Assembly (NCBI GenBank): GCA_963281155.1
Contig: CAUJLY010000001.1
Span: 6,510,001 to 6,574,000 of the forward strand
Origin: Rhabditophanes sp. KR3021
Lineage: Eukaryota; Nematoda; Chromadorea; Rhabditida; Alloionematidae
DNA length: 64,000 nucleotides
Direction: 5' to 3'
Part shown: positions 1 through 13,400 of the stretch, in pieces
Position numbering within the stretch: the stretch's first letter is position 1
Layout of the letters: every line of letters starts with the position of its first letter
The notes under the pieces: generated by a model
The model's database searches: none
The model's input: only the letters and a program-made list of their open reading frames with translations
Told to the model about the DNA's origin: nothing
Program-made: the position numbers and the translations under genes

Positions 1-116
1 AAACAATTATTATTTAAAAAGTGCAATTACAGTAAACAAGCGGGAAAGATAAGGTATGTTTTCCCTATTCCAAGGAACGACATCAAATTATGTGGATCGC
101 TAAGCACTTTTACTTT

Positions 117-401
117 TTATGTGAATATATTTGAGTTTTTGAAACAATAGTTAGTAACTTTATTTATGGGCATCTTATCAATGGATGCATAATAAAAAGT
201 ACTATAAGCATTACTATCAGATAAGAATAAATGTTTTAATCTCAGACAATTACTTATATTTGAATCAATTTGTCGCTCCTCCATCATATTCATCACTATA
301 TTCATGCAATTTTGGGCGGTGTTTAATGGCAATAATATGATGATAAGAGTAAACCTTTTAATTACTAGTATATGTAATATTATAAGCGATAGAAGCGCCA
401 A
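117..401 (-). CDS. possible small secreted or membrane-anchored protein
   Basis: A 94-codon frame begins with ATG and opens with a hydrophobic stretch (residues 1-30, rich in Leu and Ile) that could be a signal peptide or anchor. It is followed by a polar tail with three cysteines. I recognise no family. In such A+T-rich DNA an open frame this short can arise by chance, so this is weak. The only points in its favour are the ATG and the orderly hydrophobic-then-polar arrangement. It stands alone, with no neighbouring gene for more than 3 kb, and could be an exon of a larger gene lying off the window. Confidence 0.25.
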   Translation of the reverse strand: MALLSLIILHILVIKRFTLIIILLPLNTAQNCMNIVMNMMEERQIDSNISNCLRLKHLFLSDSNAYSTFYYASIDKMPINKVTNYCFKNSNIFT

Positions 402-3400
402 AACAGGTTTTGATAAGAGCCGTCAAAGTGATTTCATAAATTAGCGGCAAAATTCAACTATTTCCGTAGTTGTGTATAGTAAAAATAAGTGATTAAGAGA
501 GGTTTAATAAATCAAAAGTATGAAAATAAGAATGTCATGAAAGATGACGGAAAAGGCTAATTATAAAAATGTTTTTGAATTAGGTTTGATTGAAGAATTG
601 GCGGTAAAAGTTTGAATACATTCAAATGTTAAGTGATCAAGAGTGATCTTTATCATAAAAAATCTCTTCCAATCTCTTCAAATTAGATACAACGAGATTT
701 AAAACTAATTTTTAAAGTTAATTAATTTGATTGTTTCAAAGTTTGCCACTAAACAGCAAGGATGAACACCATAATGCAGACAATAGTTGTTACATTTAAG
801 TAGCGCCTATTCTACGTCTGGCGGGAGTCCAAACCCTTGCATGATGGGGGAGCACAGGGAGGTAAATATAATAAAAAATGTTCACTGGCAACAATTGTTA
901 ACATCTACATAAGTTCATACTTTCAAACGATTTATCATCTCATGTTCGTCTTTGTTATGAATATTTGAATAGTAAGAAAGAAAGGTTTTTACAAAAACAT
1001 CTTCTTGTACTTTTGATCGGTATCAAATTTTCAATTCAAAAAGTAATTCTTTTACCCGCCGTTTTTACTTCCTCACATCAAAACAAAGCAAATATTTTTT
1101 GTTAAATAACAACAATTCAATTACTCATAAATACTCATACAAATAAAAAAATTTAAAGATCGTAGCTTTTTTTGAATATCATGCAAATACATTAGTAATG
1201 AATGATAATAAAAAAAGGTTTTTGAATCATATTAAAGTTAGTAATAATATAATAATCACATACATAATAGTAAAACGTGTTCTAATTAAGCTGAGATATT
1301 ATTAAACAAATGTGTCTGGCTGATGTCCCGCCATTTTTCCAATGTCCCAACTCGTTCACGTAGTTTTTTGTCAAGGTACAGTTTAATATGGATTTGCTTT
1401 AGAATAAAATGAGATAGAGAGGAAGAAGACGAAACGTAATTATGACAGGAATATACAAATCCGCTTAGTCTTGTAATCCTTTATTTCCGCTTCCTCATAG
1501 TTATGGCAGCTGGCTTATTGTGGCATGTTCCTTGTAGTTAATATATCATATATATTTACCTTATGCTAGTTTGAAAAGATGCTCCCATATTTATAAATTC
1601 AAATAATGCTTTCGCTATTAAATGTACAAAAGTTAGTGTATTATTAAAATGATATTGCCCATAAAAAGTTAATTGAATGTGATTGTTGGCAAAGTCAATA
1701 TTTAAGGAAACTTTTCTAACAATTCTACTTGCCGCTTTTTAAGTAAACCATTTTGCCTTTCTCATACGTAACCTTCAAAAAATAAGCTTCGTATGTTCAA
1801 ATTTGGCGGTAATTTTTGTAGATACATGCCATTTAGTATTAAAGTACGTATTAAGATAAATTGTGTGCTATATTGGCGCATTTAAAATTAAGAGATGATC
1901 TAAAAGAATGGTCCGAACTAAGAGGTGATCTAAATTAATATTTACATATTATTTATTACCTACTGCCAGATTAGATCAGGAGAGCTATATTTATATGTAT
2001 TGTCACCCCATAATTGATGGCAATTTAATTTATAAGGTAATAAATTATACAGTTTAAGTTACTACTTTAATTAAATCATCCCAATGTAATCAAGTTAATT
2101 TAATGGCAATATAAATTGGACACTTTATGATATGACACCTTAAATAGTTTGTGAAAGTAAGAAGATGCATTTATTCAATTAGATATGTCAATTAGTATTT
2201 TATGGTATCGTAAATTATGTAACTAATTTAATGAACTGACGTAAACAGGTACAAAATAGTTACCTTGAATATAATTAAATTTGATTGAGTGAACTTTTAT
2301 TATGTGTCATTTGTACTTTTTTGTAAAGGTTCATGACCATGCCATTAATGCAGTTGACCCTCACTGACCGTAAAATTATGAAAGTAGTGAAGGTACATTT
2401 ACCGTAAATTTTATATATCTTACACTTAGTAAAAACACATGTTTCACGAGCTTATCCGGATTTAAAGATGGAATTTCAGTCTGAAAATGTTTCGTGACGC
2501 ATATTGTGTGTTGTTTTGTAGTAATGGATATGAATTACACACTTTATTATTAATTAAATGCTCCTCTTTTTACTAGCAAATGTGGTTTGTGTAATAAGTT
2601 GTTTTTATAAAAAGTGTATTCTCACATAATTACAGTTTTAAATGGATTATTGTGAAGATAACGGAACAAACAGTTTTTGATTGGCTTTATTTATATGCTT
2701 AGAAAGACTTTTATTAAAATTTGTTTTTCAGATTTCAGTTTTCTTCTATTTATAAGCAAATCAGACATTGTTTGATTACATTACCTATTGATGGAAAAAT
2801 TATTAGTATCCAAGTAAATATATGGGTTATTGCATGCATAAATGACGTAAATAGCTAAGAACGTAATTATATATTTTGTAAATTCGGTAGAATGTGATAT
2901 CAGTTCCTAAATCTCGTTTAACTTTGTCGCCACTATGTAAAGCTTTCAAAGTAATACTTTTGAGTTGCGACTATTTACGCCGACTAAAGGAAAATAGTTT
3001 GTTTGGTCAATCGAAAGTTATCTAAAATCATATTTCCATATATCAGAAAACAGTCAACTAATTATATAGTTGAAGAAAAGTGAATTATATTGTGCAATTA
3101 GCGTCTTTATCTGATTGTTAACACAAATCTGTCGTTCATATTTTATTCAGTTCGGCACTCTCTTTATTATCTTAAAGAAAAGACGAATAGATGCGAATGA
3201 CACGACAAAAGTTACATTTAATGAAGCTTGTTGTATAATTAATTGAAGCAATTTGGTCACATTTTGTACAATTGCATACAATTATGTGTCTAGGGGTTTG
3301 ATTTACAATCTGGAGTGCTTATTTAAGTGATATCCATGTATTTATGATGTATAAATTTGGCAACATGTGATAGTACGTAATAATCAGCTAAATTTAAGGT

Positions 3401-3854
3401 TGAGAGCATTTTTTGCGCAAGGCTTTATTTAATCAGTGATTATCAAAGAATTGGCGTTTATCTTCTTTTTGTAAACACAATTCTTGCTTAAGCTTGTTGT
3501 AAGAAGAAACTGATGCAAAATATTATATAGTGTGATAAGGGAAATATTATTAAGGCGATTGTTCCTTTTTAAAAGTTTTAAAAAGAGCTTCTATATATTT
3601 ATTTATCTTTTTAAAGGAAATGGGTCGGATGTATGATAATTTGTATCAATGACACGTTTGCACTTATCCGACTTATAATTTTGACACACTGCCAACAAAT
3701 CTCAATTTTAAAAGCTTTAATGGTTGTTTGAGATTAGGAAACGTTTATTTTTTATTAGATATAAATCTCTAAACAATTTGAAGTTAGCCAATATTCAAAA
3801 AATAATTTGTTTTTAATTTTAGAATTATTTAAACTACAGATTAACATCGTTTAA
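402..3854. other. gene-free stretch, A+T-rich
   Basis: I see no exon with convincing codon structure on either strand, no RNA gene and no long repeat. The stretch lies upstream of the four-pass membrane protein at 3855 and probably contains its promoter. Confidence 0.5.
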
Positions 3855-4797
3855 ATGGAAAATCAGATATCTAGTGTAAATGTAAGTATTGCGCATATTT
3901 ATTTTGATTAATTGTTTTGAATAACCATGTAGTACTCGGCAAATTTAGCCTTTCCGGCTCATTCATCAAAAAACAACATCAATCCTTTAACAGCTGAGGA
4001 ATCAATCGCTCTTCGCAAACAATCAGACACAACATTAAACAGACTTATACTGGTTGCACAGTTATTAGAACATGAAGTTGAGTTTAGACATCGTTCCGAA
4101 ATTAATGCGGCACGGATTGTCAAAACTATAAGAATAGCTAACACTGTACGTTTTTTATACGTAATAATAACACATTACTCAAATACAATATTATATAATT
4201 GCATGTTGATTTAAAGCTTATGAATTGCGGTCATTCACTATAATTGTCATATTTTAGGTTCTTTTACTTGTTATAAATGTATTAATAGGAACTGGAGTTG
4301 GAAGCATTTCGTATGACAATATGTATGAAAGCAAAGAAATATGGATCTCAGTAAATAAGTGGCATCTAAAAAATCACACAACGTTACCCTTAATTTTCGG
4401 AAATATGAATTTATATGGACAATATATTTGCCTAATTTTAACTGTAACACTTTTTTTTATAACAATTGTTGTGCAGTTTTTACATTGTTGCAACATTCTT
4501 CATACCAAAAGCGCTTGCTTGGGATATTCAATCGGAGCGACTTTGTATTTGATTGTGTTATTTGTCGTACAAGTTCATTATAGTTCTTGTCCCTTTTTAG
4601 AGACATATGCTAACAAAGAGCAATATTATGAGTCAATGCCAGAGGAAGATTATGTTAAAATTCCAGAATGTTCAATTAATGGATGGGCAATTGCTGCAAT
4701 TTTAAGTCTCTTTTCATGTGGATTATTTGTTAGTGAAGCATTCATAACTGCATTCTTTAGGTTAGTTTGGCATTCGAAAAGCGTGAAGTTAGTTTAA
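3855..4797 (+). CDS. four-pass (tetraspan) membrane protein, unknown family
   Basis: Three exons join in phase: 3855-3881, 3933-4145 and 4258-4797, separated by GT-AG introns of 51 and 112 nt, giving about 259 residues. The N-terminal 80 residues are polar and cytoplasm-like. Four hydrophobic segments follow: one just after residue 80, one near 125-145, one near 160-180, and one near the C-terminus starting at a Trp-Ala-Ile run. A short loop with two cysteines and acidic residues lies between segments 3 and 4. The arrangement is MARVEL- or tetraspan-like, but I recognise no signature motif and do not name it. The start is the first ATG of an in-phase 27-nt exon; an upstream exon is not excluded. 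A polyadenylation signal follows 138 nt after the stop. Confidence 0.72.
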
Positions 4798-4934
4798 CTT
4801 AATTTGACTTTAGAACTGGTGAAATCTACAATCATGACAAGAGAGAAACTGCGAATGTTTGAAGGATTCTTATAGAGAACAGTGATGAACAAGAAGTGAC
4901 ATAATTGACGTGTATTAAAAAGATCTCTATATCG

Positions 4935-4940
4935 AATAAA
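4935..4940 (+). terminator. AATAAA polyadenylation signal
   Basis: Canonical hexamer downstream of the tetraspan gene stop, in the A+T-rich gap before the opposing lectin-like exon. Confidence 0.5.
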
Positions 4941-5056
4941 TAATATTTGTGTTAAAACACTTCATAATTCTTTTCCCAGTAATTGTAATAACAATGATTA
5001 TATGTGTGAATAAATGGAGTATGTTTATTTTAACAAATTCAAAATAATAAATAATG

Positions 5057-6852
5057 TTATTCAATCGTAAAAAATCTAATAGCGGCAGCAAGTCTAGATC
5101 TACCATTTTCAGATGAATATTCAGTCCCAACAATCGCTTCAATGATACGCTCTCCGAAATGAGAGCGAACTGAATTTTTCATTTCACAAATTGCATTGAA
5201 TATTGTCCTATCATAACAATAAACGCATCCTGAAGCAAGTGGTAAACAATTCACTTCTCCAACGCATAGAACATTTCTTGACGAAATTTCAGTTTTGGTT
5301 AACCATGGAATTACCTCATTGTCTTGATTAGTAACATGTCACCGGTTTATTCTAAAGTAGAAGCAAATTCAGATCCAGTTCTGTTTGTCCTAGTTCAAAT
5401 CCGAAAATGAGAGCTTGTAGAAACAAACTCTCTTATATTGTCTTAAAATTAACCTCATTATTGTTTATAAAAATCGACAATTGAATCGTTAAAAAGTTAT
5501 ATGCTCTTAAAAAATTTAACAGATCTTATGGCACTTTAGAAATAGTTTCTATTTATGACTTAATACAAATATAAGTTATAAGATTTTTCGTGATCTTTTA
5601 TAAACATTAATCAGTATCGTTAAATTCTAAGTCATACTTACTCCTGTTACAAGAGTCACAAAAAAGTTGACTTTATCTTGGAAGTGCAATACTATTTTTA
5701 AAGTCAATTTTAGGGTGAATGTAAATAAGTAAGGAACCTAATTCTATTAATTAAAGGGGTAAAATAGTTTACAACCATTAATTGCATTCATATTTGTGAA
5801 AGTTTAAAACTGTCCAACGCCATACCTTCCCACTTCTTGCTTACCCTACGAATATTTAGCTAGAGTAGTTAGTGTACCATAATTGACATTAATAAAGTCT
5901 TTTAGCACTTTGGTTAAACCAAAAGTAATATATAGCATGTATAATAGGCATCAATGTAATGATTTATGGCATGAGAAAAATAATTTGATTGTAATTAATA
6001 TTACATGATATCAAACTTTTTTGTTCCTCATCTGAAAATATTTATATTAAATGCACTTTTCAAAATGAAATATTACTTTCTTTGACTTTTGATAGTGTAT
6101 ATTTGTGTAGATAATTGAATTTAGAGTAATGTCTTTGAAACTAATTGTGTTCTATGTATTGGACTATATTAAAATTACCATCCTCATTATTAAGTGTGAC
6201 TTTTTATTTTAAACAACTTGCACACTTTTCTCACCCAATCATCACATTATATATAGATATGAAGCCGATGAAAACAAACATTTTAACTCCAAACATCTGC
6301 TGCTTCCATTTCTTAAATCTATAGCTATTAGTTAAATAAATCTCATATTTGACTTTTGAATATCTTAGTGTCAAAGTCGCCTAACTCATGTTTATTTTTG
6401 TAATAAAATAATTATTGTGTAGGTGGTGCGCAATGTCTTAGTCGCCTCTAATGATCTTTATTATAAGTCAATACATTTGCCTCCCTTAAATATCACCAAA
6501 TAAATCTAACATGAGTGTGTTAATTAATTTTTCAAAACCTCATATTATTCAATGCCCAATTTTGCCTTAATTCTAGCTACTTTATTACGATTAAATATTA
6601 TATTTCAAACAATTATCTAAAAAGAAAATGAGTGATTACTTATAAATTTGTATTATTTTGACTTACAAATTTTTTTTGGAAAGTACCATAACTAGGTATG
6701 ATGTTATTACAAGCGTGTTCCGCACCATCGAAGCTTAATTTGTGTCTTAATATCAAGAAACAGGAGTCTCCGTACTTGACCCAGCTATCTGGTAGCAAGA
6801 ATTCGAGCCATACGATTCGACTTGAAAGAGTAAGCCCCCAAAAGAAAGACGC
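5057..6852 (-). pseudogene. C-type lectin-like domain gene, partial or decayed
   Basis: Two separated stretches on the minus strand read as the two halves of a C-type lectin domain. The first, 6852-6667, is open for 62 codons in phase 0. It contains the family's opening pattern, W-x-x-Y-G-D-S-C-F, then K-x-S-F-D-G-A-E-x-x-C, and ends at GTAAGT. The second, about 5350-5057, contains the closing pattern, with Cys residues before A-I-C-E-M-K, then a tail to a stop at 5057. Between 5460 and 5330 the pieces G-F-E-L-G and G-S-E-F lie in different frames with stops, so the middle of the domain cannot be read straight through. I found no start codon or signal peptide upstream. It is therefore a decayed gene, or one with exons I cannot resolve. 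C-type lectins are a large secreted carbohydrate-binding family in nematodes. Confidence 0.5.
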
Positions 6853-9800
6853 CTTGAATTAAATATTTAATCTTACAAGTATTAGTTTATATTAAAATTG
6901 CATATAGCACTGCATAAGAAATGTGGTGTAGAAAATGATAGGCTTATTAAAAGTTAATGTAAGATTAATGAACTAAAGCCACGTCTCTATTCGATCTATT
7001 TCAGTCAATTTGTAATTATTTGCCAAAAAGGTATTTTGGAAAACAAATTTATTTTCGACTTAATATAAAATATTCTTAGTTAAGATTTCATGATGATAAG
7101 AAATAGCATTGGACGAAATGATAATATTTGTTGCAAAGCTATTTAATACGCTAAACTTCCAGTTCAATTAATTTCATATTTCATTTATGGAGTAACTTAA
7201 TTTGACAATTCTTTTTGAGAAACAATCAAAAACCACCTAACCATTCGAAATAGCCTTTCTTTATTGTTAGCGTCTGCTGTTTTATTTTTGTTATGCTATA
7301 ATACTATTTTAGCAAGTAGCTAAATATATTCGTAGTAAGTAAATAAAAATGAAACGCTTCAATTGTCATTATCATCACCTCATCAACCTATTCTTATAAA
7401 ATAATTTCTTTTAAGGATTTAAATGTATAAGTTTTTTACTGTGTTGCGCAGTCCTAATAATGTCTATGAAATGGAGTCTATGCTTAAAAGGTATACGAGC
7501 AAACCATTTATTCAATGTAATTCCATATTAGCAATTCGAATTATGATACCCTCTCCTTGAAAATGTTTGTATAAAAAGACTTCTAATCTTGAATTGAAAT
7601 AATGTTATATCTAAAGTGTTTAAACTCTCTTTATTTAAAGCATTTTGCATATAGAAATATCAATTTTTTTAACCTTGTCATTATTAATATACGCTCTTTG
7701 TGAATAGAAATATGTTTTAATCAAATAAATGTTATTTCAGAATATATTTCCTGCCTGCTTTATTTGGCGTATAAATTATTCTAAACAGTAATTTATTAAT
7801 ACAAAACAAGCAAGAAAATTATTGGAGAAAATAAGAAGCTACACATGTGATAATCATAATTAAAAATGAAGAAGGGACTATTGCAGGTAAATATAGTGAA
7901 ATAAGGAAGATTATTCGCATATTTGTTTTCAAATATAAACTTTTTATGAAAACATACGTATTTTGGGATATGTTGTTTATGTATGGTTGTAGTTGACGAG
8001 AATGTGATATTTCCAACTAGATACTTTATCAATTTTTAATTAAGACTTCTATAAGAATGCTTTTATGAAGATTCGCTAATATTAAGGTGTTTTATTCTAA
8101 ATAACATTTTCGTAACATTCCATTTTGCTTTAAATAAATAAATGGTACATATTTATGGCAAGCATATCAATCATCTGAATAATCTTAATATTAAGCTAAT
8201 TAGAAGATTCAAGACTAATTAAAACATTCAAAGCTAATTTTAAGATATAGAGATAATTTGTGTAAACTTTCATTAAAAATTGTTTAATATAGTTTCTAGT
8301 TTATCAATTTTTTAATGAAAACAACACTCCCTGCTATTTTCGTTTATTAATCAAAATATTGTGATTAATACATATTTATTTTCCGATTTTAATTGTTTTC
8401 ATTTACCCCCGACCTCGACTATTTAAGTTTTTAAAATCAATCTTTAACTAAGTATTTTATAATTCATATTGTTTGCACAAAGTTTGGTATCCTTAAAAAT
8501 GAATTTAGGCCCTTTAAACTTCAAAAACAATTAAAGCATTCAAAATCTTTTTTGAATAAATAAGAGGTAAATATAATTGCCTCAATTATACGGCGCTGCT
8601 TGCTAATTAGGATAATACAATTATTTTGAATATTCCCCATTCATTAACGTTTCTTTTTCGCTTAAGTACAAGTTCGAATGGCAAGAATTATTAATTAAAA
8701 ATGTGTAAATGTATAAAAACATTTATTTCAGAATTGTATTATTTAAGTGCGCAATTTCTTTACAAAAAACATAAGATGAGGAATTAAAAATTCATGACCT
8801 AAACTACTAAACATATAAGGAGTTGGGAATATTATATTTTGTAATAGTACTTGAGAAAGCCAATACAATTATATTTTAACAACATAAATGATTAGAGCTG
8901 AAACAATATTGTGGCAAAAGTAGAGATAAGAATATTAGATGATGATATCACACCACATATTAGGACTGTGATGGTTTGATAAATAATTTCTTAGGAATTA
9001 TTAGATGGTTTGGTTATAATGATATAATTAGAAATTTTCCTCATTATAGCATCAATATTTACTATAAAGGGATGTGACATAATTAGTATCTTGATTTAAA
9101 AAAGATAAATTTAGATATTATTTATCGTAACTGCGTTTAGTCTGAACTAAAAATAAAAAGCATGGCAAATTTCAGCAGTTTCCTGTAATTAGCTACCACC
9201 CTTCGTTTTTTATACAGATTGACAGGATATTATGCCAAGCTTGAGGAACAAAATTAATCAAAATCAAAACAATTATTTTTTGACAGAGATATGAAAATAA
9301 TAAACTTATGTTTGTTACATATCCTTAAAAACAAACACACCAATGTGCTTGATTTCATTATTAAACGTAGTTATCGTAATAGTCAACAAAGATTTATATT
9401 AATATCGCTAAATATAGTTCCTATAATTGATATAATTCATTGGTGATTTATCAACCTTAAACCGTTCCTAAGAATCTTCTTTAATTCTAACCATCTTATG
9501 ACAAATGAAAAGCATATTTTTTAGTACTCTCTAGTAATGTTTTTAGTAATGTTTTAGTATTCTTGAAATTGAGATATATCTAAAATATTTAAAATGTATT
9601 CACAATATACTTTATTTATTTGTCTTTACTAATCAAACTCACATTTTTTTGTAAACTTTAAATAAGTAACAAATAGTTGATATTTGGCGACAGTGTTCCC
9701 ATTTTTACGATTGTTGCTATTATAAAAAGTATAAATAAGATAAATTCATTGTTATATTGCAAATGCTGCATCTTCTTACTTTCGTATCCTTATTAAACGT

Positions 9801-10435
9801 ATATTTAGTGTCCTTTATCAAATGACGAATCATTAATTAAAGGTCTTCAAGAGAGGGTAAATTGAATTTTTGTTCACACTCATGCAAATCCTTTATTTTT
9901 TAAACTAATTTTAGAACAAACTCTTGATATACTGAGTATAAAAAGAAAAGTTAAAACATATGTCGTTTGATAGTTTTGTTTTTAGCTAGAATGTAAACAT
10001 ATTGTCTGTATTTAAAATAATTGTCGCCAAAAGTTATGAGACAACTTTTATCAAGTAACACTTTCAATGGATGATTTCAAATAAATTGAAAAGGAATGCC
10101 ATTTCTGCAAGATTAATATTAGAACCACTCTTTTACGTCATCATTTGCCCATCTTTGAATGTAATGCGTCACTGCATTAGCTTAAGGTTCGAGGAAAAGT
10201 TTGTTCTTTAAAACAATGAACATACCATTTCATAGGTGTTTTTTAAATTAAGTTGAATATTTTAGCATGCTAAAGATTATTTTAAATATTCCAGCATATT
10301 TATTTTAAATGTGATAAACGCATAAATAATGGGAAAATAATACGAGAGATTAGTTCATTTTTCGTCAAATACTTCCTACGATGCACAGCTATAACATTTT
10401 TATGAATTATTAATTTTGTCTTTCAATTATTTCAG
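6853..10435. other. gene-free stretch; probably KCNQ 5' region or first intron
   Basis: No exon is convincing here. The first KCNQ exon I can read starts in phase 0 after a TTTCAG acceptor at 10435, so an initiating exon must lie upstream, in this stretch or beyond. Confidence 0.5.
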
Positions 10436-13400
10436 AATTCAAAATCTGTGCCTATTTCCGGTGGAGACGATCATCCGTCCGCAATAAATTTAAATGAATC
10501 AAAATCGAGCGAAGGAAATAATTTATTAAGCTTATCCCTTTTAAACACTACTTATAATTCAGGTAGAAGTACTGAAAAGCGAGTATTTTTTAAAACTTCA
10601 GATGATTGTAAGTTAATGAATACTAAATTGGCTAATAATTTTAAAAAATGTATATTTAAACTAATCCAAATGAGGGTTAAAGGCTTTCAAAGTCTCGCCA
10701 GGGTATCATTATTTTAATAATAAACTCCACTTTAGCACATTTTAACGAGTACACCTTGTTTAAGTCTCTAATTACAGCAATAATCATATATTTTAATATC
10801 CTTCCATGTAAAATAACATTCCCATCAAATTTTTGTAATCTCAAAAAGCATATCTGCTATCGTATTGCCCATTTTCATTTTTTAAGCTCATTTGTCAAAT
10901 AAGTTACAAAGGGAGAATTCAATTATTCCAGACAAAAAGGAGATATTCATAAATAGCTCACTATCTATCGTTAACTAAAATTACACCTCTCATACCTTCT
11001 TGCGTTTAAACATAATGAAGGTAGAGTGTGTGAAAGTATTAGCAAATTCGGAGTAAACGTATAAAATATCAAATTAACCTGCCATTTCGGTTTTAAATAA
11101 AGAAATAACGTTTAAAATATTTAATTTTTAAAGCTCTACATTTATTAGTAGAAACATATTTCAATTGTTTAGTAAGTTGATAAAACCTTGCGTGCCATTT
11201 AAATTTGGATAACTACAACTTCATACATAAATTTAAATATATTTGATTATATTTGTGGGAAAAACAATTGTAAAGTTGTCTTGCACTTTTCAAAGTATAT
11301 TTTTAATTAACAATTGCCATATCTCTGATTGTTTTTATTACAGTGTCACTAGAATCTATAAACGCTGAAGCTCAAAACGAATTTGGAAATTGTGATAAAT
11401 CTCACACATCAATTTTTTCTTTTCGCTCCACCTCTCCAGCTGATGTAAGTTCATGATGTAAACTCATACAGTTCTCATAAATACACATCAACTCACTTAA
11501 TTCACATCAATTATGCCCCCTGTAGTTGCATGTGCCACTTTATAGGAGCTAATAAAAAATATTGAGAAAAGACTTGTTGAAGTATAAGGATAATAAGAGT
11601 CATTTAATACGCTCTTTAAGCACATACCTCATTAAAGTGGGGGGAGATAAATTAAGATTAAAAGATATTTTAACCAAAACACATATAGTGCTTCATTTAA
11701 TAAAAAAATTGTAACGCTATTTGTTCTCACATTACTAAAAATTGTAAAGGAGGCACTGTTTGGTGTCCTTTTATTTGGATTATTTGAAACTACTAAGAGG
11801 TTGTCAACACTAAAGACTATTGAATCAAATATTACAACCAAATCTGTATTTTCATCATGATATGTTTTGACTTCCAGTGCACAGAAGTAAGAAAAATGTC
11901 GTTAGTAGGTAAACCACTGGTTTACAAAAACTACCAGTCAGATGTCAGATTCCGAAAGAAACAAACTGACATAAACAATTTTTTGGAGCGACCAAGAGGC
12001 ACTCTCGCCGTCACATATCATCTTGCAGTACTAATAATGGTTTTATTTTGTCTTATTCTAAGTGTATTTTCAACTATTCCTGATTATGAAGTTATTGCCT
12101 CAAAGATTTTATATTATACAGAGCTCGGTTTTATAAATTGGCTTATCATTGAATATGTGTTTCGAATATGGGCATCTGGCTGCCGCTCTAGATACAGAGG
12201 GTTTTTTGGAAGACTGAAGTTTATGATGAGCACATACTGCGTTATTGGTAAAGTAGGATGATTATGCATCTCATATTTATACAGCTTTTTATAGATATTA
12301 TCGTCATAATGGCTTCCGTAACCGTATTAATTCTTGGTGCTTCTGGCCAAGTATTTTTGGCGTCAACAGTACGAGGCCTACGATTTTTTCAGATATTAAG
12401 GATGTTGAGAATTGATCGCAGAGCGGGGAGCTTTCGACTGTTATGGACGGTCGTGACAGCACACAAACAGGTAATAAAGCTTAGTATAATCTAACTATTC
12501 GTTTAGGAGTTGTTGACAGCTGCATATATAGGCTTTTTAGGCCTTATCTTTTCCTCGTTCCTTGTATACTTACTAGAAAAGGATTCAAATGAACGTTTTT
12601 CAAGTTTCGCAGATGCCTTATATTTTGGATTGGTAAGTCGAAGGGCATTTACATTGAGTAAGATATCGTCACACTACCAGCTTAGTTCTTAATTTGGAAT
12701 TCCACATTTATTTAGTTAGTCGTGTTACTTTATGATTCCATAAATAGTTCACAATAAGTAAACAAAATTCGAAAATGTGAACACTTTTATAACTGAATTT
12801 CGTTTTATGTGAAGAAAGTATTTATTTTAATTAAAATAATATGTCGGAGGAAGATAATAAAATATTTATCATATTATCCATCATTAATTGTTATCTCATT
12901 ATAGGTTACACTGTAAGTCTAATGTTGAATTTATATTTTCTGATTGACAAATATGATTAGGTCAGGAGTTGGGTACGGAGATGTGATTGTGGAAACGCCT
13001 GGCGGTAAATTCGTCAGCAGTTTTATATGCTTGCTGGGTGTGAGTTTCTTTGCACTGCCAGCAGGAATATTAGGGTCAGGATTTGCTTTAAAAGTACAAC
13101 AGCACCAACGTCAAAAGCATATCATCCGACGCAGAGTTCCAGCCGCGACTTTAATCCAATGTCTGTGGAGGCATTATTCTGCAGCTCCGGAATCAAGATC
13201 TCTTGCGACTTGGAAAATATATTTGCAACCGGTATCAATTCCTCAAATGTTAGTTTGCTTTTAGTTTAATTTGAAGAGTTTATGGGCGTAGTTTAAATAT
13301 AATTAGTTTAATCTGGGAAAAACACAAGAATTGCACTGCCACTTACCCACGCTAATATTCATTATTTCAGCCTAGTTGACGGCGTTCATAAAAAGGAAAA

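Noticed and set aside
5385..5400. tRNA-like B box (AGTTCAAATCC)
   Set aside because: There is no A box at the right distance and no acceptor stem could be paired.
12913..12967. Alternative acceptor at GGTCAG giving another pore sequence
   Set aside because: It puts the G-Y-G-D codons out of frame. Only the acceptor at 12960 with the 8-nt exon keeps the frame.
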